A stretch of 64,000 nucleotides of DNA. Source: Pseudomonas sp. PSKL.D1. GTDB taxonomy: Bacteria > Pseudomonadota > Gammaproteobacteria > Pseudomonadales > Pseudomonadaceae. The position numbers and the translations under genes were made by a program. Positions within the stretch are counted from its first letter, which is position 1; every line of letters begins with the position of its first letter. The stretch is from NCBI RefSeq assembly GCF_028898945.1, contig NZ_CP118607.1:2094001-2158000 (forward strand), given 5' to 3'. Under the pieces are notes generated by a model. It did no database searches. It was not told the DNA's origin and worked only from the letters and a program-made list of their open reading frames with translations. Shown in pieces: positions 18,641 to 26,877 of this stretch.

Positions 18641-19672
18641 ATGACCGCTTTGACCCGCCCTGGCCACCCGTGCCTGCCCGCCGTACCCGAATGCGATATT
18701 GCCCACGACAGCGACCCGCTGGTGCGCCAGGCCTTTCGCCGCGCGCTGCGCCTGATGGAGCGTGGCATTGCCGTGCTGATTCGCGGCGAAACCGGCACCG
18801 GCAAGGAAATTCTTGCCCGCGCCCTGCATGCCCACAGCCAGCGCCAGGCCGCTCAATTGGTGGCGCTCAACTGTGCCTCGATCCCCGAAACCCTGATTGA
18901 AAGCGAATTGTTCGGCTACACCCGTGGTGCATTTTCCGGTGCGCTACCGGGGGGCAAGAAGGGCAAAGTGCAGCAGGCCGACGGTGGCACGCTGTTTCTG
19001 GACGAAATCGGCGACATGCCGTACGAGCAGCAAACCCGCCTGCTGCGGGTGATCGCCGAGCGGGAGGTAACGCCGCTGGGGGCAGAGCGCAGCGTGCCGG
19101 TGAACTTCGCCCTGGTCTGCGCCACCCACCAAGACCTGGCCGCCCGGGTGGCCGACGGCAGCTTCCGTGAAGACCTGTTCTACCGCATCGCCACCGGCGT
19201 GGTGCATTTGCCACCCCTGCGCGAGCGCAATGACCGTGGCGAACTGCTGTGCAACATGGTTGCCTTTGAACTGCCAGGCTGCGACCCGCGCCAGGTACTG
19301 AGTGAGGTGTGGGCACTGTTGCTGGCGCACCCTTGGCCGGGCAACCTGCGCCAGATGCGCGCGGTGGTGCGCTATGCCTGCGCGGTGATGGAAGGGGCGC
19401 GGATCCAGCGCAGTGACCTGCCGCTGGACTTCCTCGGCCAGTGCCAGGCGCCACGCCCGTTGCCCGCCAACATCACGCCGATCCGCCGCCCGGTGCCGCA
19501 AGGCGATGAGCGTGCCGACGTGCTCGACACCCTGCAGGCCTGCCGCTGGAACATGTCTGCCGCTGCCCGCGAACTCGGCATCTGCCGGCCTTCCCTGTAC
19601 CGGGTGATGCGCCGGCTGGAAATACCGCCGCTCAAGGAACAGCTGGCAATGGGCAGCTACGGCACCGCCTGA
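18641..19672 (+). CDS. Sigma-54-dependent activator lacking a sensory domain
   Basis: A 343-residue bacterial enhancer-binding protein. After only about 25 residues comes the AAA+ domain: Walker A GETGTGKE (about 49-56), the loop GAFSGA (about 96-101, T replaced by S in the GAFTGA motif that contacts sigma-54), Walker B GGTLFLDEIG (about 115-124), and an FYRIATGVVHLPPLRER sensor region. A C-terminal Fis-type HTH (NMSAAARELGICRPSLYRVMRR) binds DNA. No receiver, GAF or PAS domain is encoded, so it resembles PspF-type activators whose control comes from a partner or from expression level. It is the obvious regulator of the two sigma-54 promoters at 11901-12190. Start ATG 18641 has aagg upstream. 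Confidence 0.88.
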   Translation: MTALTRPGHPCLPAVPECDIAHDSDPLVRQAFRRALRLMERGIAVLIRGETGTGKEILARALHAHSQRQAAQLVALNCASIPETLIESELFGYTRGAFSGALPGGKKGKVQQADGGTLFLDEIGDMPYEQQTRLLRVIAEREVTPLGAERSVPVNFALVCATHQDLAARVADGSFREDLFYRIATGVVHLPPLRERNDRGELLCNMVAFELPGCDPRQVLSEVWALLLAHPWPGNLRQMRAVVRYACAVMEGARIQRSDLPLDFLGQCQAPRPLPANITPIRRPVPQGDERADVLDTLQACRWNMSAAARELGICRPSLYRVMRRLEIPPLKEQLAMGSYGTA

Positions 19673-19695
19673 CTCCGTTTTCGTTCGCACATTCG

Positions 19696-19710
19696 CATCA
19701 CGCCCTTTGC
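19696..19710 (+). promoter_or_regulatory. 15-bp motif shared with the porin gene
   Basis: CATCACGCCCTTTGC, 14/15 identical to the minus-strand site at 8148-8162 and similarly placed (48 nt before the ATG). Function unknown. Confidence 0.3.
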
Positions 19711-19757
19711 ATCGCAGAGGGCGCGCCTGGCTACGGCCTTCTGAAGGGATTACCACC

Positions 19758-20543
19758 ATGAGCAACACGGCTGCTGTGCACACTGCAATCAATTTCACCC
19801 TGGCCGGGCGCACCGCGCTGGTGACCGGCGCCGCCCGTGGCATCGGCCACGCCATCGCGGCGGCCTTGGGCCATGCCGGTGCGCGCGTCGCCCTGGCGGA
19901 CCTGGACCCGGGCGCTGCCGAACTGGCCGCCGGGCAGCTGCGCGAGCAGGGCGTTGAAGCGATCGGCGTGGGCGTGGATGTGGCGGATGAGGGGCAGGTG
20001 CAGGCGATGATGGCGCAGGTCGAGGCGCAGTTGGGGGGCGTGGATATTCTGGTCAACAACGCCGGTATCGTGTCCACCGCGCCGCTGCTGGAGTTGACCA
20101 CGGCGGAATGGAACCGGGTGATGGCCATCGACCTCAACAGCGTGTTCTTCTGCGCCAAGGCCGTGCTGCCCGGCATGATGGCGCGCCGTGGCGGGCGCAT
20201 CATCAACATCGCCTCGGTGGCCGGCAAACGCGGGGGCGGGTTACTGGGCAACAGTTGCTACGCGGCCGCCAAGGGGGCGGTGATTGCGTTGACCAAAGGC
20301 TTGGCGCGTGAAGCGGGGCCTTATGACATCACCGTCAATGCCGTGTCGCCCGCGTTGACCGACACCGAAATGACCAGCGTGCTGGCGCCGCAGGCGAGGG
20401 CTCAGGTGCTGGCGCAGATGCCATTGGGGCGCGCCGGGACGCCACGGGATATCGCGGCGGCGGTGTGCTTTCTGGCGTCGGCCGAGGCGGGATTTGTAAC
20501 GGGGGAAATCATGGATGTGGACGGCGGGTTCATGCGCGATTGA
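19758..20543 (+). CDS. Short-chain dehydrogenase/reductase (second)
   Basis: Classical SDR of 261 residues: TGAARGIG cofactor loop (about 21-28), NNAG (about 97), INIASVAG serine and YAAAK pair. C-terminus EIMDVDGGFMRD is typical of FabG-like enzymes. The ATG at 19758 has a gaaggga RBS; the frame is open further upstream but without family similarity. It follows the sigma-54 activator by 85 nt. It is distinct from the SDR at 15179 and could act on a different enantiomer or step of the same pathway (inference). Confidence 0.9.
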   Translation: MSNTAAVHTAINFTLAGRTALVTGAARGIGHAIAAALGHAGARVALADLDPGAAELAAGQLREQGVEAIGVGVDVADEGQVQAMMAQVEAQLGGVDILVNNAGIVSTAPLLELTTAEWNRVMAIDLNSVFFCAKAVLPGMMARRGGRIINIASVAGKRGGGLLGNSCYAAAKGAVIALTKGLAREAGPYDITVNAVSPALTDTEMTSVLAPQARAQVLAQMPLGRAGTPRDIAAAVCFLASAEAGFVTGEIMDVDGGFMRD

Positions 20544-20561
20544 GCATGGCCCGCCGTTGGC

Positions 20562-21524
20562 TCAGTTGCTGCCCCAGATGCCCTTGCCTGGCAGACGTGC
20601 CCGGTCGTGGGGCTGGGTGAAGTCCTGCAGCGGGCCCTTGGGCACGATCCCGGTGGGGTTGATGGTCTTGTGGCTCATGTAATAGTGCTTCTGGATGTGC
20701 TCCATGTTCACCGTCTGCGCCACACCCGGCCACTGGTACAGTTCGCGCAGCCAGTTGGACAGGTTGGGGTAGTCGCTCAGGCGCCGCAGGTTGCATTTGA
20801 AGTGGCCGTGGTAAACGGCATCGAAGCGCACCAGGGTGGTGAACAGGCGCACGTCGGCTTCGGTCAGGTATTCGCCGGCCAGGTAGCGGTTGCGGCCTAG
20901 CAAGCCTTCCAGGTAATCCAGTTCGTTGAACACCTCGTCGAATGCCGCCTCGTAGGCCGCTTGCGTGGTGGCAAAGCCTGCGCGGTACACGCCGTTGTTC
21001 ACTGCCGGATAGATGCGGGCGTTGAGTTCATCGACAAGGGGGCGCAGCGGTTCGGGGTAGAGGTCCAGCGTATTGCCGGTCAGCTCGTCGAAGGCGCTGT
21101 TGAAGATGCGGATGATTTCGGACGATTCGTTGTTGACGATGCGTTTTTCCTGCTTGTCCCACAGCACGGGTACGGTAACGCGCCCGGTGTAATGCGGGTC
21201 ATCCTGCGTGTAGCGCTGGTGCAGGTACTGCAGGGCATCGAGGTGGTCGCCGCTGGAGCCTTGCTCTTGATCGAACGTCCAGCCGTGTTCCTGCATGAGC
21301 CAGCTGACCACCGACACATCGATCAACGGCTCCAGGCCTTTGAGTGCGCGCACGATCAGGGTGCGGTGGGCCCATGGGCAGGCCAGCGACACGTACAGGT
21401 GGTAGCGGCCGGCCTCGGGGGCGGGCAGTTGATTACGGCGCTGGGCGTTCTCGCGCTTGAAGGTGCCGTCCTTGCCGTTTTCGTACCACTGGTCATGCCA
21501 GCGGCCGTCGATCAAAAGGCCCAT
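20562..21524 (-). CDS. Glutathionyl-hydroquinone reductase (Xi-class GST)
   Basis: A 320-residue member of the ECM4/YqjG/PcpF family, which reduces glutathionyl-hydroquinones using GSH. The catalytic cysteine is C49 in SLACPWAHRTLIVRALKGLE; conserved TVPVLWDKQEKRIVNNES follows in the thioredoxin fold, and the all-helical C-terminal domain carries NNGVYRAGFATTQAAYE. Length fits the family. Single gene, convergent with the SDR; 93 nt separate it from ybiB on the same strand. Confidence 0.93.
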   Translation of the reverse strand: MGLLIDGRWHDQWYENGKDGTFKRENAQRRNQLPAPEAGRYHLYVSLACPWAHRTLIVRALKGLEPLIDVSVVSWLMQEHGWTFDQEQGSSGDHLDALQYLHQRYTQDDPHYTGRVTVPVLWDKQEKRIVNNESSEIIRIFNSAFDELTGNTLDLYPEPLRPLVDELNARIYPAVNNGVYRAGFATTQAAYEAAFDEVFNELDYLEGLLGRNRYLAGEYLTEADVRLFTTLVRFDAVYHGHFKCNLRRLSDYPNLSNWLRELYQWPGVAQTVNMEHIQKHYYMSHKTINPTGIVPKGPLQDFTQPHDRARLPGKGIWGSN

Positions 21525-21617
21525 GATTGAGCTCCTTGGAACAAAAGTGTTTGTCGTTGGAGCCCAGTCTAGGGGAAATCGTTCGAAGAACTAGCGCAAA
21601 GAACGCCTAAGAATAAT

Positions 21618-22622
21618 CTACTTATTCGATTGGTTGCGTGCGGCCCAGTAACCGCGCGCGCTGCTGAAGGCTTGCTCGCGGTTTTGGCCCAGGCCGCGCA
21701 GGGCAAGGGCCATGGTTGCCACCACGGCCATTTCGCCGTAGCTGTCTTCCGCCTCGCCATGCCACACCGCCAGCAATTGCTCTGGCTGCAGGCTTGCCGG
21801 CTTCACGTGGCGGCGCTCGCTGAGGGCTGGCCATTCCTCGTCCCAGGCTTCGCCGCCTGCTGTGCCATACAGATGGCTGATGACATCGGGGTTGACCTCG
21901 ATCTCGCCGCCATCGCCCTTGATTACCACGGCATGATCACCGAGCAGGCGGCTGGCCTCGCGGTGCACGGCCTGGTAGCCGGGGTGGAAGATGCTTTGCA
22001 GGCCGCAGCGTGCATTCAGCGGGTTGAGCACCCGTGCCAGCGAGTGAATGGGCGAGCGAAGGCCCAGGGTGTTGCGCAGGTCGATCATGCGTTGCAGTTG
22101 CGGCGCCCAGTCTTGCAGCGGGGCAAAGGCCAGCTGGTGCTGGTCAAGCGCCTGGCTGACGGCTGGCCAGCCGCGGCACAGCGGGATCTCCAGCAAGGCC
22201 AGCAGTTGTTCGGTATACATACGCCCGGCGGTATGCGCGCCGCCGCCATGCAGCAGGATGCGCACGCCATTGTTGGCCAGGCATTTGGCGGCCAGCAAGT
22301 ACCACGGCAGGTGGCGCTTCTTGCCCGCATAGGTGGGCCAGTCGAGGTCGACCTTGATCGCGGGCGCGTGCAGGTGAGCGCGCACGGCTTCGGTGAAGCC
22401 GGCCAGCTCGTCGGCGCTCTCTTCCTTGTGCCGCAGCAGCATCAGGAAGGCGCCGAGCTGAGTGTCCTCGACCTTGCCTTCCATCAGCAGGGCCATGGCG
22501 GTGCGGGCTTCTTCGCGGGTGAGGCCGCGGGCGCCGCGTTTGCCTTTGCCCAGGATACGCACGAACTCGGCGAACGGGTGTTCGGCAGGGGTTTGCAGGG
22601 TGAGCGGGCTAACGTCGGTCAT
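21618..22622 (-). CDS. ybiB: YbiB-like glycosyl-transferase-fold protein (TrpD2 family)
   Basis: A 334-residue protein of the anthranilate phosphoribosyltransferase fold (REEARTAMALLMEGKVEDTQ; LGAFLMLLRHKEES; ILLHGGGAH). YbiB proteins bind nucleic acid rather than acting in tryptophan synthesis, and in E. coli YbiB is linked to the SOS response. Start ATG 22622 overlaps the tusE stop (ATGA). The association with tus genes is conserved in pseudomonads. Confidence 0.85.
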   Translation of the reverse strand: MTDVSPLTLQTPAEHPFAEFVRILGKGKRGARGLTREEARTAMALLMEGKVEDTQLGAFLMLLRHKEESADELAGFTEAVRAHLHAPAIKVDLDWPTYAGKKRHLPWYLLAAKCLANNGVRILLHGGGAHTAGRMYTEQLLALLEIPLCRGWPAVSQALDQHQLAFAPLQDWAPQLQRMIDLRNTLGLRSPIHSLARVLNPLNARCGLQSIFHPGYQAVHREASRLLGDHAVVIKGDGGEIEVNPDVISHLYGTAGGEAWDEEWPALSERRHVKPASLQPEQLLAVWHGEAEDSYGEMAVVATMALALRGLGQNREQAFSSARGYWAARNQSNK

Positions 22623-22954
22623 ATGCAATTGGTCGGCTTTGGCAGGCCCGCCAGCTTGGCGGCAAGTTTGGCGGGCGTGCCGTTGAACAGGCGGTTGAGG
22701 TGCGGGCTGTTGCCCTTGTCCGCGCCCAGCTTGAGCGCGGTGTACTTGATCAGCGGACGGGTGGCCGGCGACAGCTGGTACTCGGCATAGAACTGGCGCA
22801 GCACGTCGAGGATTTCCCAATGCTCGGGCGTCAGGGCAATGCTTTCGCGTTCAGCCAGCGCCTCGGCCACGGGCTGGGACCAGTCTTGCAGGTCAACCAG
22901 AAAGCCGTCTTTGTCCAGTGCGATCGACTGATCGCCGACAGTCAGGGTGCTCAT
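22619..22954 (-). CDS. tusE: Sulfur carrier TusE (DsrC family)
   Basis: A 111-residue protein passing persulfide sulfur from TusBCD to MnmA for 2-thiouridine at the tRNA wobble position. DsrC-type core (DKDGFLVDLQDWSQPVAEALA; LTPEHWEILDVLRQFY) and a penultimate reactive cysteine (NCI). Its start overlaps the tusB stop. Confidence 0.93.
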   Translation of the reverse strand: MSTLTVGDQSIALDKDGFLVDLQDWSQPVAEALAERESIALTPEHWEILDVLRQFYAEYQLSPATRPLIKYTALKLGADKGNSPHLNRLFNGTPAKLAAKLAGLPKPTNCI

Positions 22955-23247
22955 AGCCAGCTGTTCACCTTGTCGTACTGCAGCGACAGGGCAACGAATG
23001 CCTGATAGTCCACGGCGTTGGCCAGGCTGCTGATGATGGCGCGGGCTTGCAGGTCTTCGTCCAAGGCAAACAGGCGCTGTTCAAGCTTGGCGTTTTGCAG
23101 TTGCTGCTGCGTTTCGGCACCGTCGCGCAGGGCGTACACGGCATCGCCACACAGCAGCAAGGCATCGTCGCTGCCCAGCAGGCGCAGGCAGCTGCCCAGG
23201 CGATCATCGCCAAAGGGGGAGTGGGATATCACATGCAGGGTTGGCAT
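22951..23247 (-). CDS. tusB: Sulfurtransferase complex subunit TusB
   Basis: A 98-residue DsrH-family subunit (MPTLHVISHSPFGDDRLGSC; DALLLCGDAVYAL). It is structural in the TusBCD heterohexamer. The start overlaps the tusC stop by one base (TGATG). Confidence 0.92.
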   Translation of the reverse strand: MPTLHVISHSPFGDDRLGSCLRLLGSDDALLLCGDAVYALRDGAETQQQLQNAKLEQRLFALDEDLQARAIISSLANAVDYQAFVALSLQYDKVNSWL

Positions 23248-23606
23248 CAGAGCGTCACCACTTGGTCGAAACGGGCAATCAGGGCCTTGAGGGCGGCATC
23301 GTCCAGTGCCTCCACTGGCAGCGCCAGGGCATCGGGGGCAAGGCCGCGGCGTTGCAGGCTGGTTTGGCAGGCGAACAGCTCCTCGACACCGAACATGGGC
23401 AGTGCCTGCAGGTTGGCGGCGAGGTCTTTTTGTTGCACGGCGCCGGGCTGTTGGCCGGAGGCGAGTTGCAGTACACCGTCATCAAGGAACAGCATCGCCA
23501 ACGGCAGGTCGAACGCGCCGCCAGCCAAAGCGATGTCCAGCGCTTCGCGGGCGGACGGGCCATTCCACGGCGCCTGGCGGCTGATGATCAACATGGATTT
23601 GGCCAT
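23247..23606 (-). CDS. tusC: Sulfurtransferase complex subunit TusC
   Basis: A 119-residue DsrF-family subunit (MAKSMLIISRQAPWNGPSAR; ALDIALAGGAFDLPLAMLFLDDGV). The ATG at 23606 is chosen because it follows the tusD stop (23608-23610) directly; an in-frame codon 24 nt earlier would overlap tusD. Confidence 0.92.
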   Translation of the reverse strand: MAKSMLIISRQAPWNGPSAREALDIALAGGAFDLPLAMLFLDDGVLQLASGQQPGAVQQKDLAANLQALPMFGVEELFACQTSLQRRGLAPDALALPVEALDDAALKALIARFDQVVTL

Positions 23607-23607
23607 T

Positions 23608-24000
23608 TCAGTCGCCTCCAAAGCAGACAAGCCGATCGGCCATTTGCGCCGCTTCGTGCAATTGACCCAGGCCCGACAGCTCCCAAGGCTTGGGCAGGTT
23701 TACCGCCGGGCGCTGATAGCGGCTGGCTTCGGCTTCATCCAGCACACCACGGCGCAGGGCAGCGGCGATGCACACCACGGCGTCAAGCTGGTGCGCGGTA
23801 ATGAATGCGCGCCATTGGGCAGCGATGTCCTGTTCATCCTGAGGGGCGACCACATTGGCCGAGGCGCTGTGCACGCCGTCCTGATAGAAGAACAGCCGGG
23901 CAATCTCGTGCCCGCTGGCCAGCACCGCCTCGGCAAAGCGCAGGGCGCGGCGCGAAGAGGGCGCATGGGCCGGGGAAAAAACCGCGAGGGCGAATTTCAT
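23608..24000 (-). CDS. tusD: Sulfurtransferase complex subunit TusD
   Basis: A 130-residue DsrE-family subunit (MKFALAVFSPAHAPSSRRAL; FFYQDGVHSAS) with the persulfide cysteine in AVVCIAAALRRG. First gene of tusDCBE-ybiB. The start is at 24000, immediately inside the operon promoter region. Confidence 0.92.
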   Translation of the reverse strand: MKFALAVFSPAHAPSSRRALRFAEAVLASGHEIARLFFYQDGVHSASANVVAPQDEQDIAAQWRAFITAHQLDAVVCIAAALRRGVLDEAEASRYQRPAVNLPKPWELSGLGQLHEAAQMADRLVCFGGD

Positions 24001-24037
24001 GGGCAACTCATATAAAGGAATGTGGCCATGATAAAGC

Positions 24038-24068
24038 AAAAAGCCCGCGCAGGTGGGCGCGGGCTTTT
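24038..24068 (-). terminator. Intrinsic terminator of the NCS2 permease gene
   Basis: 12-bp stem (aaaagcccgcgc / gcgcgggctttt) with a T-run on the minus strand, 19 nt past the permease stop. Confidence 0.85.
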
Positions 24069-24086
24069 GCGGTGAAGCCGCCTGTA

Positions 24087-25466
24087 TCAGGCGTGTTCCT
24101 TGCTCTCGGGCAGGAACCAGTTCAGCACCAGCGCACAGATGCCGCCGGTGGCTACGCCCGACTCCAGCACATTGCGGATGGCGGCTGGCATGTGCGCCAG
24201 GAACTCAGGTACCTGCGCCACACCCAGGCCCAGCGCCAGCGACACGGCAATGATCAGCAGGGCGCGGCGGTCGAGGCGGGTGCTGGCCAGAATGTTGATA
24301 CCCGACGCAGCGACTGCGCCAAACATCACCATGGCGGCACCGCCCAGTACCGGCTCAGGCACGGCCTGGATCACACCGGCAACGCTCGGGAACAGGCCCA
24401 GCACCACCAGCATCACGGCAATCCAGATGCCGATGTGGCGGCTGGCAATGCCGGTCAGCTGAATCACGCCGTTGTTCTGCGCAAAGATCGAGCTCGGGAA
24501 CGTGTTGAACACACCGGCCAGCAGCGAGTTGGCGCCGTTAACCAATACGCCGCCCTTGATGCGCTGCATCCACACCGGGCCCTCTACTGGCTCGCGCGAT
24601 ACCTTGCTGGTGGCCGTGACATCGCCAATGGCTTCCAGCGACGTCACCAGGTAAATCACCAGCATCGGGATGAACAGTGCCCAGGAGAAGCCCAGGCCAA
24701 AGTGCAGAGGCATCGGCACCTGGAACAGCGCGGCCTCGTGCATGCCGGTGAAGTCCAGGCGGCCAAGGTAGCCCGCCAGCGCATAGCCCACGGCCAGCGC
24801 GATGACGATGGCACAGCTGCGCATCCAAACCACCGGAATTCGGTTGAGGAGGACGATGATCGCCAGGACCACGCCCGACAGCAGCAGGTTTTCGCCGTTG
24901 GCGAAGGTGCCATTGGCCATGGCGCCAAAGCCGCCGCCCATGCTGATCAGGCCGACCTTGATCAGCGTCAGGCCGATCATCAGCACCACGATGCCGGTTA
25001 CCAGTGGGGTGATCAGGCGTTTGACGAACGGCAGGATGCGCGAAACGCCCATTTCAACGAACGAGCCGGCAATGACCACACCGAAGATCGCCGCCATGAC
25101 GCTTTCGACCGGCGTGCCCTGCTTGACCATCAACGCGCCGCCGGCAATCAGCGGGCCGACAAAGTTGAAGCTGGTGCCCTGAACAATCAGCAGCCCCGCG
25201 CCGAACGGCCCGAAACGCTTGCACTGTACGAAGGTGGCAATCCCGGAAATGACCAGCGACATCGACACGATCAGGTTGGTATCGCGCGCCGAAACACCCA
25301 GCGCCTGGCAGATCAGCAGGCCGGGGGTAACGATGGGCACGATGATCGCCAGCAGGTGTTGCAGCGCTGCCAACAGGCCGATTGTCAACCGAGGTTTGTC
25401 CTCAAGGCCGAGTACCAGTTCGTTGGCAGGCGCCGTCGCGCCTGGGCTGTGTTCGTGTGAGCTCAT
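24087..25466 (-). CDS. NCS2-family nucleobase (xanthine/urate-type) permease
   Basis: A 459-residue, about 14-helix transporter of the nucleobase-ascorbate family (COG2233). Seen: LQHLLAIIVPIVTPGLLICQ (helix 1 His), VQGTSFNFVGPL, and the helix-10 signature region TFPSSIFAQNNGVIQLTGIASR, matching purine transporters of the xanthine/uric-acid clade rather than UraA. Start ATG 25466; an in-frame ATG at 25502 adds 12 non-conserved residues. Monocistronic, ended by a terminator. Confidence 0.88.
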   Translation of the reverse strand: MSSHEHSPGATAPANELVLGLEDKPRLTIGLLAALQHLLAIIVPIVTPGLLICQALGVSARDTNLIVSMSLVISGIATFVQCKRFGPFGAGLLIVQGTSFNFVGPLIAGGALMVKQGTPVESVMAAIFGVVIAGSFVEMGVSRILPFVKRLITPLVTGIVVLMIGLTLIKVGLISMGGGFGAMANGTFANGENLLLSGVVLAIIVLLNRIPVVWMRSCAIVIALAVGYALAGYLGRLDFTGMHEAALFQVPMPLHFGLGFSWALFIPMLVIYLVTSLEAIGDVTATSKVSREPVEGPVWMQRIKGGVLVNGANSLLAGVFNTFPSSIFAQNNGVIQLTGIASRHIGIWIAVMLVVLGLFPSVAGVIQAVPEPVLGGAAMVMFGAVAASGINILASTRLDRRALLIIAVSLALGLGVAQVPEFLAHMPAAIRNVLESGVATGGICALVLNWFLPESKEHA

Positions 25467-25601
25467 TGCAGTCAGCTGCCCCGGGAGAAAAAAGGAGCGC
25501 ATTCTACGGGGTGAAGCGGGATTGGGGTAGGGGCAAGCGAGATGGCGGCATGATCGGCGACTATTTGCCTGGATTTCTGACTTTTAGGTTAGTTTTTGAG
25601 T

Positions 25602-25630
25602 GCGCATCGCGGATAAATCCGCTCCTACAA
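25602..25630. repeat. REP-like palindrome
   Basis: gcatcgcggataaatccgctcctac; pairs in inverted orientation with 25672-25702. Confidence 0.75.
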
Positions 25631-25671
25631 GACATACCCCAAGGCTAACAACCATGGCCACATTGCAACAG

Positions 25672-25702
25672 ATGTAGGAGCGGATTTATCCGCGATGCGC
25701 CG
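25672..25702. repeat. REP-like palindrome
   Basis: gtaggagcggatttatccgcgatgcg, inverted copy of the unit 42 bp upstream. Confidence 0.75.
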
Positions 25703-25779
25703 CGCGGGCGGCGCTCGATTTCACAGGCGCCAAACACTTCACGGCGAACACCCCGCAGCCCCACACCATTCTCAAGACG

Positions 25780-25805
25780 AAAAAAAGCCCGCCGAAGCGG
25801 GCTTT
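25780..25805 (-). terminator. Intrinsic terminator of the yccA-like gene
   Basis: Stem aaagcccgc / gcgggcttt, loop cgaa, T-run on the minus strand, 23 nt past the stop. Confidence 0.85.
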
Positions 25806-25827
25806 CTCCAACTGCACTCGAGCGGTA

Positions 25828-26499
25828 TCAGTCGTCGCTGCTCATGATGCCAAACAGCTGCAGCAGGCTCACAAACAGGTTGTAGATCGACACATACAGG
25901 CTGATGGTCGCCATGATGTAGTTACGTTCGCCACCGTGGATGATCGCGCTGGTCTGGAACAGGATGCACACCGACGAGAACAGCACGAAGCCAGCGCTGA
26001 TTGCCAGTTGCAGGCCGCTGATCTGGAAAAAGAAGCTCGCCACCACGGCGCCCAGCAGCACGAAGAAGCCAGCAGTGATGAAGCCGCTGAGGAAGCTCAT
26101 GTCCTTGCGGGTAATCAGCACGTACGCCGACAAGCCACCGAATACCAGTGCGGTCATGGCAAACGCCGAGCTGACCACTTCCGCGCCACCGGCCATGCCG
26201 AGGTAGCGGTTGAGGATAGGGCCGAGGATGAAGCCCATGAAGCCGGTGAGGGCGAAGGTGGACACCAGGCCCCACGCCGAGTCACGCAGCTTGTTGGTGA
26301 GGAAGAACAGACCATAGAAGCCGATCAGCACCACGAAGATGTTCGGGTACCCGACACGCATCTGCTGGGCCACGAAGGCCATGACACCGCTGAAGGCGAG
26401 GGTGAGCGCCAGCAGGCTGTACGTGTTGCGCAGGACCTTGCTGACCTCCTGCTGCTCGACCTGCTGGCCGTGGTGAACGGCATAATCCTGTTCGCGCAT
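25828..26499 (-). CDS. yccA: Bax inhibitor-1/YccA-family membrane protein
   Basis: A 223-residue, seven-helix inner-membrane protein of the BI-1/TMBIM family. YccA modulates FtsH proteolysis in E. coli. Seen: soluble N-terminal 20 residues with [14 protein letters not shown], then hydrophobic segments through [20 protein letters not shown] and the C-terminal [21 protein letters not shown] with the acidic tail. Full length, own promoter, terminator downstream. Confidence 0.92.
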   Translation of the reverse strand: MREQDYAVHHGQQVEQQEVSKVLRNTYSLLALTLAFSGVMAFVAQQMRVGYPNIFVVLIGFYGLFFLTNKLRDSAWGLVSTFALTGFMGFILGPILNRYLGMAGGAEVVSSAFAMTALVFGGLSAYVLITRKDMSFLSGFITAGFFVLLGAVVASFFFQISGLQLAISAGFVLFSSVCILFQTSAIIHGGERNYIMATISLYVSIYNLFVSLLQLFGIMSSDD

Positions 26500-26623
26500 G
26501 GCGACACTCCTGTGGTTTGAAACATTCAGATGCGATCGAGTCTATCAGAGCTACGGCAACCCGCGACACAGAGAGTTTGACAGCGTGTTTCATTAAGGTA
26601 TTATGGCGCCCGCAAAACGAGCT

Positions 26624-26711
26624 GGAAGCGTGGCCGAGTGGTTTAAGGCAACGGTCTTGAAAACCGTCGATGGGCAACTATCCTAGAGTTCGAATCTCTA
26701 CGCTTCCGCCA
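26624..26711 (+). tRNA. tRNA-Ser (anticodon TGA)
   Basis: 88 nt with acceptor arms GGAAGCG / CGCTTCC, an encoded CCA at 26709-26711, an anticodon stem ACGGT/ACCGT with loop CTTGAAA (anticodon TGA at 26658-26660), a long class II variable arm and GTTCGAATC in the T loop. Confidence 0.97.
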
Positions 26712-26716
26712 TATTC

Positions 26717-26742
26717 AAAGCCCTGATTATTCAGGGCTTTTT
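26717..26742 (+). terminator. Terminator of tRNA-Ser
   Basis: 10-bp stem aaagccctga / tcagggcttt followed by T residues, 5 nt after the CCA end. Confidence 0.85.
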
Positions 26743-26792
26743 GCGTTTTTGGGGTGTGGAAATCGCCGCTTGGGACCACCCTTGGGAACGAT

Positions 26793-26877
26793 TCACTTCG
26801 TAAGCGCTTCCAGCACTTTCTTTGTTTGGTTGATTTCGCGGGCGTGCATGTAAACGTCAAGCCGTAAAGGCCATGTC
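26793..26877 (-). pseudogene. Orphan C-terminal coding tail, possible remnant
   Basis: Between the bestrophin stop and tRNA-Ser, a short minus-strand frame reads WPLRLDVYMHAREINQTKKV and then seven more residues to a TGA at 26793-26795. Its composition looks like real protein, but the upstream part of the frame is cut by the bestrophin gene. It may be a scrap left by a deletion or by an element at the tRNA; family not recognised. Confidence 0.25.

Larger units (their letters stand above)
25467..25827. other. 361-bp intergenic region with REP pair and terminator
   Basis: No gene is supported. It holds the NCS2 promoter region, two inverted REP units (25602-25630, 25672-25702) and the terminator of yccA (25780-25805). 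Confidence 0.7.

Noticed and set aside
19696..19714. Possible sigma-54 promoter before the second SDR
   Set aside because: The -12 TTGCA and spacing fit, but the essential -24 GG is absent (CATCACG), so it is reported only as a shared motif.
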